A stretch of DNA of 64,000 nt. Source: CAJQLB01 sp905479065. GTDB lineage: Bacteria > Bacteroidota > Bacteroidia > Flavobacteriales > Flavobacteriaceae. The stretch is taken from positions 1,674,001 through 1,738,000 of the forward strand of contig OX044364.1 in the NCBI GenBank assembly GCA_943846735.1, read 5' to 3'. The notes under the pieces are model-generated. The model was not told where the DNA came from and made no database searches. It saw only the letters and a list, made by a program, of their open reading frames with translations. A program made the translations under genes and the position numbers. Below, piece after piece: positions 1 to 7,551 of the stretch (within the stretch, counting starts at the first letter, position 1; each line of letters opens with the position of its first letter).

Positions 1-155
1 CTATCACCACTGTTACAGATTTTTCTAATTATAAAGAATTAGATGGTGTAATGACACCGTACACAATGAAAATCACAACAGGTCCACAATCTTTTATTTT
101 TGAAACTATCGAGACTAAATTGAACGAGGGTGTGACAGGAGAAGATTTTAAGTAA
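1..155 (+). CDS. C-terminal fragment of an unidentified protein
   Basis: An open frame enters from the left edge (codons start at position 3) and stops with TAA at 153-155. It ends in residues such as FSNYKELDGV, MTPYTMKITTGPQ and NEGVTGEDFK. A 'YKELDGVMTPY...GPQ...IETKLNEG' ending is typical of LolA-like beta-sheet domains found alone or at the end of M16-type peptidases in Flavobacteriaceae. That family guess is from memory of the pattern only. The rest of the gene is outside the window. It is followed directly by the palindromic terminator at 161-214. Confidence 0.55.
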   Translation, partial: ITTVTDFSNYKELDGVMTPYTMKITTGPQSFIFETIETKLNEGVTGEDFK

Positions 156-160
156 TAGTT

Positions 161-214
161 AATTAAGGCATAAAAAAACCGAAGTAAATACTTCGGTTTT
201 TTTATGCCTTAATT
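161..214. terminator. bidirectional terminator, perfect 26-bp inverted repeat
   Basis: Arms 161-186 and 189-214 are exact reverse complements around a two-base centre. The core is AAAAAAACCGAAG pairing with CTTCGGTTTTTTT, so each strand has a U-tract. The outer arms (AATTAAGGCAT and its complement) extend pairing beyond the U-tracts. The right arm contains the last codons and stop of the minus-strand EamA gene, and the left arm follows the plus-strand gene that stops at 155. Confidence 0.9.
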
Positions 215-1086
215 TTATGAGATAGATAGACTCCTAACAGAATAAGTAAGGCTGCAAAGCCTTGAATTAAGTTAAACAATTCACCATCCAATACTCCCCA
301 CCCAATAGCAACTACTGGCATCAAGTAAGTAACTGAAGACGCAAAAACAGGTGTTGCCATTTGGACTAATTTATTAAATAATATCTTTGCTAGTACTGTA
401 CCAAATAAGGAAAGGATAACCACATAACCTATTGATTTCATGATGATTATATTTTTTAAAATATTATTTTCAAAAAAATCAGTCCATATTAGCACCAAAC
501 AAGCAGGTATAATGATTGCTACAAAATTACCAAACACAATACTTACAGACGTAACATCTTGTAAATAACGCTTTATAATATTCACATTCAATCCATAAAA
601 AATCCCAGATAATAATACAAAGCTCGCATACATATAATTTTGATCAGGATTTAATTTAGAACCACTCATAATTAATAATGCAGTCCCAGAAAACCCTATA
701 ATAACACCCAACACTTGTCGTTTTGAAGAGGAAATTTTAAATATCGCAAACCCTAATAACATGGTATTTAAAGGAACCAGTGAATTCAAAATAGAGGTAG
801 TTGAACTATCTATCTCGGTTTCAGCAAAAGCAAACAAGAAGACAGGAAAAAATGTTCCTAGAAATCCTGATACAATTAGCCATTTCCACTTTGCTTTGGG
901 AATTTTTTTTAAGGTATGAAGGCCAAAAATAAAAATGAAAAATGCAGAAATTATCACTCTTAGGGCACCCAATTGTGTCGGAGAAAGTCCAATTAAACCC
1001 TTTTTTATTAGTATGAAAGAGCTTCCCCAAATAATTGAGAGAATGACTAATATCATCCACTTTTTATTATTGGAAAGAATGTTCAT
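202..1086 (-). CDS. EamA/DMT family transporter
   Basis: The 294-residue protein is almost entirely hydrophobic, with about ten predicted membrane segments in two repeated halves, as in EamA (drug/metabolite transporter) proteins. It opens with the typical WMILVILSIIWGSSFILIKKGL and contains the 'FVEP/LVPL' style loop as SILNSLVPLNTMLLGF near residue 100. Such proteins are inner-membrane exporters or permeases for small metabolites; the substrate cannot be read from sequence. Its ATG shares one base with the stop of the upstream small outer-membrane protein gene (TAATG), so the two are probably translationally coupled. Its last codons lie in the palindromic terminator. Confidence 0.9.
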   Translation of the reverse strand: MNILSNNKKWMILVILSIIWGSSFILIKKGLIGLSPTQLGALRVIISAFFIFIFGLHTLKKIPKAKWKWLIVSGFLGTFFPVFLFAFAETEIDSSTTSILNSLVPLNTMLLGFAIFKISSSKRQVLGVIIGFSGTALLIMSGSKLNPDQNYMYASFVLLSGIFYGLNVNIIKRYLQDVTSVSIVFGNFVAIIIPACLVLIWTDFFENNILKNIIIMKSIGYVVILSLFGTVLAKILFNKLVQMATPVFASSVTYLMPVVAIGWGVLDGELFNLIQGFAALLILLGVYLSHKIKA

Positions 1087-1622
1087 TAAAATCTGTACCC
1101 CACAGAAAGCCCTCCTCGTAAATAAGCTTCAGGTCCAGCAGAATTTGTTCCTAAGGTTCTGCTCACTCCTAAAAGGAGTTCAAAAACAAAACCATTTTTA
1201 TTTACCCATTTTTGACCGAGTGCCATTCCTAATGACAAATCAGTGAAATTTTCTTCGTCACGATCATTATTATAATTAATATTTTCATAGGAATTATCTC
1301 CAAACGACAATTTCCCAAAACCTTCAACAAAAAACCCTTTCGCTCCGTAATCTTCCTTGTTAAAAAAGTAATAACGGTAAAAAGGCGTTATCGAAAAATT
1401 TTCAACCCAAACAGGTGAATCTGATCCAAGATTCACAAAAATAGAAACTCCATATCCTGAATTTTCATTTTTTACAAATTCATAAGAAGCTTCCGCAATT
1501 GGTCCTGCTAGTAATTTAAGACCATCTAAACGTAATTCATGAGTTCGGATATTATCTTCATTTTCTTGAGAAAATGTCACGAACGTTACACATAATAATA
1601 TTGTTAACAGTTTTGCTTTCAT
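1086..1622 (-). CDS. small outer-membrane beta-barrel protein, unknown function
   Basis: A 178-residue protein with an N-terminal signal peptide (about 1-18, ending near FVTFSQ). It is followed by alternating hydrophobic beta-strands, for example FSITPFYRYYFF and GFFVEGFGKLSFG, and ends in GGLSVGYRF. A terminal aromatic phenylalanine is the usual outer-membrane barrel insertion signal. It resembles the DUF3575-type small barrel proteins of Bacteroidota, but I cannot name it. It overlaps the downstream EamA start by one base and lies 69 bases from gldD. Confidence 0.75.
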   Translation of the reverse strand: MKAKLLTILLCVTFVTFSQENEDNIRTHELRLDGLKLLAGPIAEASYEFVKNENSGYGVSIFVNLGSDSPVWVENFSITPFYRYYFFNKEDYGAKGFFVEGFGKLSFGDNSYENINYNNDRDEENFTDLSLGMALGQKWVNKNGFVFELLLGVSRTLGTNSAGPEAYLRGGLSVGYRF

Positions 1623-1672
1623 TTTTTTATTTTAAGTATGAATTATATATCAGACGCTTGGAATAAGAAAAG

Positions 1673-1689
1673 GTTGCGTTCTAAGCAAC
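1673..1689 (-). terminator. weak terminator-like hairpin after gldD
   Basis: On the minus strand GTTGC and GCAAC form a 5-bp stem with a 7-base loop just after the gldD stop. It is followed by CCTTTTCTTATT. The stem is short, so this may only attenuate read-through into the next gene. Confidence 0.35.
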
Positions 1690-1691
1690 TC

Positions 1692-2270
1692 TTAGTCACT
1701 ATTCCATGTGATGGTTTCCATAATATGCTGAATATCTTTTTTCAAATAATTTGCGGCAGGCAAAATAGAATCATAATTTGGTTTAGCAAAAAAATATACC
1801 GAACCAGTCACAAAATGATGTAAACTATCTGTTACATAAAATTGAGATTGAGAAGCTACATTTCCATCAATTTCATACAACATTCCATAAACATTCTTCA
1901 CATTGTCCATATAAGGTTGCTCAATTATTGCGTCTGCTTTTTGAGCGTGTTTTTGTGTTATGTTTTTAGCGTCAATTAGGTATCTATTTAAATCTAAATT
2001 TGTTATTCGTTTGTAGGTTAAATAAATAGTCCCTTTAAGTAAAGGATAGGACATATTAATAGCAACTGATTGGTTCTTTCCAGAGTTTGTTACTTTTAAA
2101 GTGGTCTTTGATAAATTGTTTTTTTCAAATGTAAACGGCAGACTCTTATCAGTTTCTGAGTACGCTGCATTTGGATACTCCAGGCGTAAAAAACCTTTAG
2201 GTTTTGGTATAGAATCATTTTTACAAGACAAGAATACTAAGCAACCTGTTAAAAAAATTAAACGCTTCAT
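1692..2270 (-). CDS. gldD: gliding motility lipoprotein GldD
   Basis: The 192-residue protein starts with a lipoprotein signal (LTGCLVFLSC, Cys16) and continues with KPKGFLRLEYPNAAY, the hallmark opening of GldD. GldD is one of the Gld lipoproteins required for gliding in Flavobacterium and is linked to function of the gliding/type IX secretion apparatus; its precise biochemical role is unknown. Its ATG overlaps the gldE stop in an ATGA arrangement at 2267-2270, so the two are co-translated. The pairing gldE-gldD and the upstream ssb and mutY order match other flavobacteria. Confidence 0.95.
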   Translation of the reverse strand: MKRLIFLTGCLVFLSCKNDSIPKPKGFLRLEYPNAAYSETDKSLPFTFEKNNLSKTTLKVTNSGKNQSVAINMSYPLLKGTIYLTYKRITNLDLNRYLIDAKNITQKHAQKADAIIEQPYMDNVKNVYGMLYEIDGNVASQSQFYVTDSLHHFVTGSVYFFAKPNYDSILPAANYLKKDIQHIMETITWNSD

Positions 2271-3577
2271 AAGTTTGGTAAAGTTACTTTTATTTGTCTA
2301 ATTCGTTTTTTATCAATGGCCTCAACTAAAAATTGAAAGTTTTTAAAATTTATTTTACTGCCTTTTTTTGGAAATCCTCCTGAGATTTCGAGAACAAAAC
2401 CTGCAATTGTCTCCGATTCTCCTTTATCAATTTCAAAAATACTCTCATCCTCAATTTTTGTAATTCGATAAAAATCTTTAAGGTTTGTTTTCCCCTCAAA
2501 AACAAAATTATAATCATCTATCTTTGAAAATGTTATATCATCGTCATCAAATTCATCACTAATATCTCCAACTATTTCTTCAATAACATCTTCTAAAGAA
2601 ACGATTCCTGAAGTTCCTCCGTACTCATCGACAACAATAGCTAAATGAACCTTTTTTTCCTGAAATTCAACCATTAAATCATCTAGTTTTTTATTTTCTG
2701 GGACGAAAAAAGGCGCTCTTAATAAGGAATTCCAATCAAATTCCTTCCTACTTAAATGAGGAAGTAAATCTTTCGCATAAAGAACACCTACAATAGCGTC
2801 TATGTTATCTTTAAAAACAGGAATTCTCGAAAATCCATTTTTAATAATATCAGGAAATATTTCCGAAAATTTTAAAGATTCATCCAATGCGAAAATGTCA
2901 ATTCTTGGCTGCATAACTTGCTTTGTGTCTGTATTGCCAAAAGAAACAATTCCCTGTAGTATTTTTTGCTCTTCTTTTGTGGTATCATCTTCACTTGCCA
3001 ATTCCAAAGCTTGGGATAACTGATCAACACTTAAGCTTGATTTTTGTTTTCCAAGTGTTTTCTGTATCGCAATGGTTACACGCCTCATCGGAAGGCTTAA
3101 TGGTGAAATAATAATATCCAAAAATCTCAAAGGATATGCCATGAATTTTACAAACTTAATTCTATTTCTACTCGCATAAATTTTTGGCAATATTTCTCCA
3201 AAAAATAAAATCAAAAAGGTGACAAGTAACACTTCGACAATAAAGCGTATCAGTAAAGAAGAAATATCTTCAAAAATAAAGTTTCCGAGATAAGCAAATA
3301 AGAGAACAATTGCAATATTTATAAAATTATTGGCAACAAGAATCGTCGCAAGTAATTTCTTTGGGCTGTCTAGTAATTTTGAAATAATGTCTAAACGCTT
3401 TGAGTAATTTTCTGAGTTCTCATTTAAATCTGTAGGGGTTAAAGAAAAAAGTGCCACTTCAGCTCCTGACACTAATGCTGAGAATAGCAGTAGTACTAAG
3501 AGTAGAATTACCCCAATAATCACTGACGTTTCAAATTCTAAAACATTAAAAAATAAACTGATGGGTTCAGGGTCCAA
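2267..3577 (-). CDS. gldE: gliding-associated protein GldE (CNNM/CorC family)
   Basis: The 436-residue protein has an N-terminal membrane region with about three hydrophobic segments (residues 15-40, 80-100, 105-125, including the CNNM-like ALVSGAEVALFSL). A pair of CBS domains follows at roughly 220-335 (MQPRIDIFALDE; GGTSGIVSLEDVIEEIVGDI). A CorC/HlyC transporter-associated domain occupies about 350-430. This is the domain order of magnesium/cobalt efflux-type CNNM proteins. GldE is a paralogue encoded with GldD and can suppress some gldD defects in Flavobacterium. It sits in the inner membrane with cytoplasmic CBS domains that may sense nucleotides. Confidence 0.93.
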   Translation of the reverse strand: MDPEPISLFFNVLEFETSVIIGVILLLVLLLFSALVSGAEVALFSLTPTDLNENSENYSKRLDIISKLLDSPKKLLATILVANNFINIAIVLLFAYLGNFIFEDISSLLIRFIVEVLLVTFLILFFGEILPKIYASRNRIKFVKFMAYPLRFLDIIISPLSLPMRRVTIAIQKTLGKQKSSLSVDQLSQALELASEDDTTKEEQKILQGIVSFGNTDTKQVMQPRIDIFALDESLKFSEIFPDIIKNGFSRIPVFKDNIDAIVGVLYAKDLLPHLSRKEFDWNSLLRAPFFVPENKKLDDLMVEFQEKKVHLAIVVDEYGGTSGIVSLEDVIEEIVGDISDEFDDDDITFSKIDDYNFVFEGKTNLKDFYRITKIEDESIFEIDKGESETIAGFVLEISGGFPKKGSKINFKNFQFLVEAIDKKRIRQIKVTLPNL

Positions 3578-3598
3578 TTTTATAAGCTTTCAATTAAA

Positions 3599-4030
3599 TT
3601 AAAACGGCAAATCATCATTAGTGTCCACAAGATCGCTTTGAGCAGGCTTCGTTGCAGGAGATGTTGATTGACCAAGAGACTCAGAATTATCATTACGATT
3701 ATTTAAAAATGTAAATTCTGTGCAATGAATTTCTGTTGAATAGCGATCTTGACCTTTGTCATCCTGCCATTTACGCGTTTTGAGACGACCTTCAATGTAA
3801 ACTTTATCTCCTTTACTAAGGTATTTCTCACAAATTTCAGCGGCTTTATTTCGAACAACAATATTGTGCCATTCAGTATTTGTGACGCGTTCATTTGTTT
3901 GCTTATTTGTGTAAACTTCGTTTGTTGCAAGAGGAAAACGTCCAATACAATTTCCTCCATCAAAATAATGCATTTTTACTCCATCCCCTAAATGCCCAAT
4001 AAGCATGACTTTATTTAATGTTCCTGACAT
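3599..4030 (-). CDS. ssb: single-stranded DNA-binding protein
   Basis: This 143-residue SSB has an N-terminal OB fold (about 1-108, beginning MSGTLNKVMLIGHLGDG and including the ANEVY-like segment and EGRLKTRKW). A flexible Asn/Ser/Gln/Pro-rich linker leads to an acidic tip ending DDLPF. The tip is the docking site for replication and repair partners; Leu replaces the more common Ile. It protects single-stranded DNA in replication and repair. It lies 21 bases upstream of gldE and downstream of mutY, and is likely cotranscribed with them. Confidence 0.97.
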   Translation of the reverse strand: MSGTLNKVMLIGHLGDGVKMHYFDGGNCIGRFPLATNEVYTNKQTNERVTNTEWHNIVVRNKAAEICEKYLSKGDKVYIEGRLKTRKWQDDKGQDRYSTEIHCTEFTFLNNRNDNSESLGQSTSPATKPAQSDLVDTNDDLPF

Positions 4031-4114
4031 AATTATAATTTAGATTTACTTATAACTCAAAATTAATGGTTTTTATGATACTCTCTTAAAAATACTCAAA
4101 ATTTAATAATTCAT

Positions 4115-5155
4115 TTAAAAGCCAAAGGAATCAATAAAACGACTAATTAGAATCGGAACAGGATATTTATGTATAATCTCTGTTGAGATAGCATTATTTT
4201 TAATTGATTTCACGTTTATTATCCAAAAACTCGTATACAAATGTTGGTGTGATAATTTATGAACAATCTCTTTTTCATTAAATAAAGTAATGGAATAGTG
4301 CGTTTGGGGTAATCTTTGTTTAATCCCTTTACTTAATTCAAAATTTGTGGTAGACAATTTTGATTTGGATTCAATTAGCGGAAATTGATACATGTTTTTC
4401 CAGATACCGTCACTCGTGCGCTTTTCTAAAATTGTTTCACCTTCCTCTGAGAGAAATACCAAAAAATTAAAAAACTTTTTCTTAATTTTTATCTTTTTGT
4501 CTTTTACTGGAAGCGTTTTAACCTGTGACTTGTTTAAAGCCATACATCCATTGTTTAAAGGACATGTTAAACAATCTGGGTTATTTGGTTTACATTGACT
4601 TGAGCCAAAATCCATAATTGCTTGATTATAATTGCCAACATTGTTTCTTGGCAGCAACGATTGAGCTAATTCTTTAAAATACTTAATTCCTATTGATGAA
4701 TTAATAGGTATATGAATTCCAAAATAACGACTAAGTACTCTGTAAACGTTACCGTCAACAACAGCTGTTTGAGCATCATAACAAATTGAGGCAATAGCAC
4801 TCGCAGTGTAATCTCCAACACCCTTGAGTTTTATCAGTGAATCGTAATCTTCAGGGAATACACCATCTAATTCATATGCAATGTATTTTGCTGTATCATG
4901 CAAGTTTCGAGCCCTAGAATAATACCCCAAACCTTGCCACAATTTTAGTATTGTTTCTTCATCAGCTGCGGCAAGTGCAAAAATAGTCGGATAAGCAGCT
5001 GTAAACTTTATATAGTACGGTAGTCCTTGTGCAATTTGGGTTTGCTGCATGATAATTTCAGAGAGCCAAATGAAATAGGGCTCCTTATGTTGTCTCCAAG
5101 GTAAATCTCGTTTATAAATTGAATACCAATCTATTAAAATTTGGGTAAAATTCAT
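4115..5155 (-). CDS. mutY: A/G-specific adenine glycosylase MutY
   Basis: The 346-residue enzyme removes adenine mispaired with 8-oxoguanine. Catalytic Glu33 is in SEIIMQQTQ. The helix-hairpin-helix and catalytic Asp134 lie in KGVGDYTASA and AVVDGNVYRV. The [4Fe-4S] ligands are Cys188, Cys195, Cys198 and Cys204 with C-x6-C-x2-C-x5-C spacing. A C-terminal NUDIX-like domain for 8-oxoG recognition spans about 225-340. It is the first gene of the minus-strand mutY-ssb-gldE-gldD group and is divergent from HU. Its cluster would be supplied by the SUF operon further right. Confidence 0.97.
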   Translation of the reverse strand: MNFTQILIDWYSIYKRDLPWRQHKEPYFIWLSEIIMQQTQIAQGLPYYIKFTAAYPTIFALAAADEETILKLWQGLGYYSRARNLHDTAKYIAYELDGVFPEDYDSLIKLKGVGDYTASAIASICYDAQTAVVDGNVYRVLSRYFGIHIPINSSIGIKYFKELAQSLLPRNNVGNYNQAIMDFGSSQCKPNNPDCLTCPLNNGCMALNKSQVKTLPVKDKKIKIKKKFFNFLVFLSEEGETILEKRTSDGIWKNMYQFPLIESKSKLSTTNFELSKGIKQRLPQTHYSITLFNEKEIVHKLSHQHLYTSFWIINVKSIKNNAISTEIIHKYPVPILISRFIDSFGF

Positions 5156-5175
5156 TTTATTTTCAATGACTGAGG

Positions 5176-5183
5176 CAAAAATA
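5176..5183 (-). promoter_or_regulatory. candidate -7 element for mutY
   Basis: On the minus strand TATTTTTG matches the Bacteroidota -7 consensus TAnnTTTG, about 20 bases upstream of the mutY ATG. I do not see a clean TTTG about 20 bases further upstream. Confidence 0.3.
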
Positions 5184-5241
5184 AACGTTTATATCGTTAA
5201 ATTTTAATGAATTAGGATAGAAATATTGATTTTAAAATACA

Positions 5242-5249
5242 TATATTTG
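5242..5249 (+). promoter_or_regulatory. -7 promoter element for the HU gene
   Basis: TATATTTG is an exact match to the Bacteroidota -7 consensus TAnnTTTG. It predicts a transcript start near 5256 and a leader of about 30 bases before the ATG at 5288. The -33 box is not a clear TTTG at the right distance. Confidence 0.5.
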
Positions 5250-5287
5250 CATCCCTTATAATTAACAACCCTAAAAACTAATTAATA

Positions 5288-5578
5288 ATGACAAAAGCTG
5301 ATATTGTAGCTCAAATTTCTGAGAAATTAGGAATTGAAAAAGGTGATGTCCAAGCAACTGTAGAGACATTCATGAATGAAGTTAAAAGTTCACTTGAAAG
5401 TGGTGAAAACGTTTATTTAAGAGGATTTGGTAGTTTTATCGTTAAAACTCGTGCAGAGAAAACGGGTAGAAACATTTCTAAAAACACAACGATTAAAATT
5501 CCTGCTCACAACATACCAGCCTTCAAACCTGCAAAAGTATTTGTAGAAAGTGTGAAGGCCAATGTTAAAGTAAAATAA
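5288..5578 (+). CDS. hup: HU/IHF family DNA-binding protein
   Basis: The 96-residue protein has the full HU/IHF fold: helical N-terminus MTKADIVAQISEKLG, the signature LRGFGSFIVKTRAEKTGRN (about 45-63), and the arm and proline tip NTTIKIPAHNIPAFKP. It binds and bends DNA as a nucleoid protein. It is the first gene of a plus-strand set with the mini-protein gene (36 bases downstream) and RNase G/E, a neighbourhood recurring in flavobacteria. It is divergent from mutY. Confidence 0.96.
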   Translation: MTKADIVAQISEKLGIEKGDVQATVETFMNEVKSSLESGENVYLRGFGSFIVKTRAEKTGRNISKNTTIKIPAHNIPAFKPAKVFVESVKANVKVK

Positions 5579-5614
5579 CAATCGAAAAAAGTATTAATTT
5601 TAAAAAAATCATTT

Positions 5615-5704
5615 ATGCCAAGTGGTAAGAAAAGAAAAAGACACAAGGTAGCGACGCACAAGCGTAAAAAGAGAAGGCGTGCTAATCGTCACAAGAAAAA
5701 ATAG
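5615..5704 (+). CDS. 29-residue highly basic mini-protein (probable ribosome-associated protein)
   Basis: ATG at 5615 opens a 29-codon frame ending TAG at 5702-5704. The product begins MPSGKKRKRHK and ends RANRHKKK. It is about two-thirds Lys/Arg/His, has no acidic residue, and has the K/R-H-K pattern of ribosomal extension proteins such as the mS38/AURKAIP1-like and bacterial S22-type peptides. I recall near-identical peptides at the same place in many Bacteroidota, and that a tiny extra ribosomal protein has been reported in Flavobacterium ribosomes. Whether this is that protein I cannot say. A strong terminator follows directly, which supports a real gene end. Confidence 0.75.
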   Translation: MPSGKKRKRHKVATHKRKKRRRANRHKKK

Positions 5705-5706
5705 TA

Positions 5707-5735
5707 TGAAAAAGTAGTTTTTAACTACTTTTTCA
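5707..5735 (+). terminator. intrinsic terminator after the mini-protein gene
   Basis: TGAAAAAGTAGTT (5707-5719) and AACTACTTTTTCA (5723-5735) form a perfect 13-bp stem with a 3-base loop three bases after the stop codon. The stem itself supplies the T-run. It separates HU and the mini-protein from the RNase gene. Confidence 0.85.
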
Positions 5736-5754
5736 GTTTATCAAAAGAACGTTC

Positions 5755-5788
5755 TTTGACATTTAATTCACAACGGAAAATACTTTTA
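5755..5788 (+). promoter_or_regulatory. candidate promoter for the RNase G/E gene
   Basis: TTTG at 5755-5758 and TACTTTTA at 5781-5788 are separated by 22 bases. They match the Bacteroidota TTTG-TAnnTTTG promoter except for the last base. The site lies right after the terminator at 5735 and would give a leader of about 100 bases. Confidence 0.45.
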
Positions 5789-5833
5789 CCTTAGTAACCT
5801 TGTGAATTTACCGTAATTTCCCGAATTTTCGGG
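5765..5833 (+). promoter_or_regulatory. structured promoter/leader region of the RNase G/E gene
   Basis: A 9-bp inverted repeat (AATTCACAA at 5765-5773 and TTGTGAATT at 5800-5808) brackets the predicted -7 element. Downstream, CCCGAA (5820-5825) and TTCGGG (5828-5833) form a compact hairpin without a T-run, so it is not a terminator. The first repeat could be an operator; the hairpin would be in the 5' leader of the mRNA. Confidence 0.4.
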
Positions 5834-5896
5834 ACCTGTGATCAAAAAATATGTATAATCCATCTGTACTTAATTGTATGGATAAAAATTAACTAT

Positions 5897-7444
5897 ATGA
5901 ATAAAGAACTAATCATTCGTTCAAGTTCTAATGCTGTTGATTTTGCCTTATTAAAAGATGGAAAACTTATTGAATTACAAAAAGAAAAGGATGACAATAA
6001 TTTTTCTGTTGGTGATGTGTTTATTGCCAAAGTTCGAAAATCTGTCCAAGGGCTCAATGCTGCATTTGTTAATGTAGGCTATGAAAAAGATGCATTTTTG
6101 CATTATCATGATTTGGGACCTAAACTTCCTTCTCTTTTAAAATTCGTTAAACGTGTAAGCACAGGTAAACTTAGAGATTATTCTTTAAGAAATTTCCCAT
6201 TTGAAAAAGATATTGATAAAAACGGCAAAGTTACCGACGTTTTAAAATCAAATCAATCTGTATTAGTGCAAATTGTAAAAGAACCAATATCAACCAAAGG
6301 ACCCCGAATTAGTTCGGAGTTGTCCATAGCTGGTCGATACATTGTTTTAGTCCCTTTTTCTGAACGTATTTCAATTTCTCAAAAAATTGAAAGTAAAGAA
6401 GAAAAAGAACGATTAAAACGATTGGTTAAAAGTATTACTCCGAAAGGTTTTGGTGTAATCATTCGTACCGTAGCAGAAGGCAAAAAAGTAGCGGAACTAG
6501 ATAGAGATTTACAAAATCTGCTCACTCGTTGGACAGCAATGTGTAAAAAACTCTATAGAGCTCATCATCCAAGTAAAGTTTTAGGTGAAATGAATAAGGC
6601 CTCCTCAATACTGAGAGACATATTCAATGACACTTTTACTTCCATCATTGTAGACGATGAAGCGCTATACATTCAAATTAAAGATTATGTGCAAAAAATT
6701 GCACCCAAAAAAGAATCAATTGTAAAATTGCATCAAGGCAATGTTCCAGTATTTGAAAAATATGGAATTGAGCGGCAAATAAAAACATCCTTTGGACGCA
6801 CTGTTTCAATGGCAAAAGGAGCTTATTTAGTAATAGAACATACTGAAGCACTTCATGTTATTGACGTTAACAGTGGTAACCGATCTAATAAAGCAACAAA
6901 CCAAGAGGATACAGCACTAGAAGTTAATTTAATTTCAGCAACAGAATTAGCCAGACAATTACGCTTGCGTGATATGGGAGGTATTATCGTTGTTGATTTT
7001 ATTGATATGGGACGAGCTGAAAACCGAAAGAAGCTTTACAATCATCTTCGTGATGAAATGAAAGATGATAGAGCAAAGCACAAAATTTTGCCACCAAGTA
7101 AATTTGGCTTGATACAAATAACAAGACAACGCGTAAGACCAGAAATGAACATTAAAACCCGAGAAGAAAATCCAAACGGTTTAAATGGGCAAGAGGTTGA
7201 AGCACCAATTAAAATAGTTGGTAAAATCAAACAAGATTTAGACAGACTAATTAAAAAAGACTATAACAAGGTGACCTTAAACACACATCCCTTTATAGCA
7301 GCCTTTTTAACTAAAGGTTTTCCATCAATGCGTTCAAAATGGTATTTTGAGCACAAAAAATGGGTGAAAATATTACCAAGAGATGCTTACACATATCTAG
7401 AGTACCACTTTAAAGATAAAGATGGTAACACAATACAATTATAA
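5897..7444 (+). CDS. rng: ribonuclease G/E family endoribonuclease
   Basis: The 515-residue protein is collinear with RNase G: an S1-like RNA-binding domain within about 35-130 (FIAKVRKSVQGLNAAFVNVG), a DNase I-like catalytic core with metal-binding Asp323 (VIDVNSGNRS) and Asp367/Asp370 (VVDFIDMG), and a C-terminal small domain. It is expected to process rRNA and decay mRNA. The cysteine-bearing zinc-link (CPxC type) expected around residue 425 is absent: the stretch reads NPNGLNGQEVEAP, and the only cysteine in the protein is Cys216. It also lacks the RNase E degradosome tail. A structured leader precedes it and a strong terminator follows. Confidence 0.95.
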   Translation: MNKELIIRSSSNAVDFALLKDGKLIELQKEKDDNNFSVGDVFIAKVRKSVQGLNAAFVNVGYEKDAFLHYHDLGPKLPSLLKFVKRVSTGKLRDYSLRNFPFEKDIDKNGKVTDVLKSNQSVLVQIVKEPISTKGPRISSELSIAGRYIVLVPFSERISISQKIESKEEKERLKRLVKSITPKGFGVIIRTVAEGKKVAELDRDLQNLLTRWTAMCKKLYRAHHPSKVLGEMNKASSILRDIFNDTFTSIIVDDEALYIQIKDYVQKIAPKKESIVKLHQGNVPVFEKYGIERQIKTSFGRTVSMAKGAYLVIEHTEALHVIDVNSGNRSNKATNQEDTALEVNLISATELARQLRLRDMGGIIVVDFIDMGRAENRKKLYNHLRDEMKDDRAKHKILPPSKFGLIQITRQRVRPEMNIKTREENPNGLNGQEVEAPIKIVGKIKQDLDRLIKKDYNKVTLNTHPFIAAFLTKGFPSMRSKWYFEHKKWVKILPRDAYTYLEYHFKDKDGNTIQL

Positions 7445-7477
7445 AAAAAGCCTTTCCAGTTGTGGAGAGGCTTTTTT
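7444..7477. terminator. bidirectional terminator between rng and the aldo/keto reductase gene
   Basis: AAAAAAGCCT (7444-7453) pairs with AGGCTTTTTT (7468-7477). The stem continues through TTCCA/TGGAG with one G-T pair around a four-base loop. T-runs are present on both strands, serving the two convergent genes. Confidence 0.9.
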
Positions 7478-7551
7478 GGTTTTATACCATAAGATATTAT
7501 TATTAAAAAAACTTTTTCAAAATCTAATTAATACAGAATAACAATAGATTA

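Noticed and set aside
935..1246. 103-residue plus-strand frame across the EamA/outer-membrane gene junction
   Set aside because: It is antisense to two well-supported overlapping genes, has no recognisable motif and no promoter-like site.
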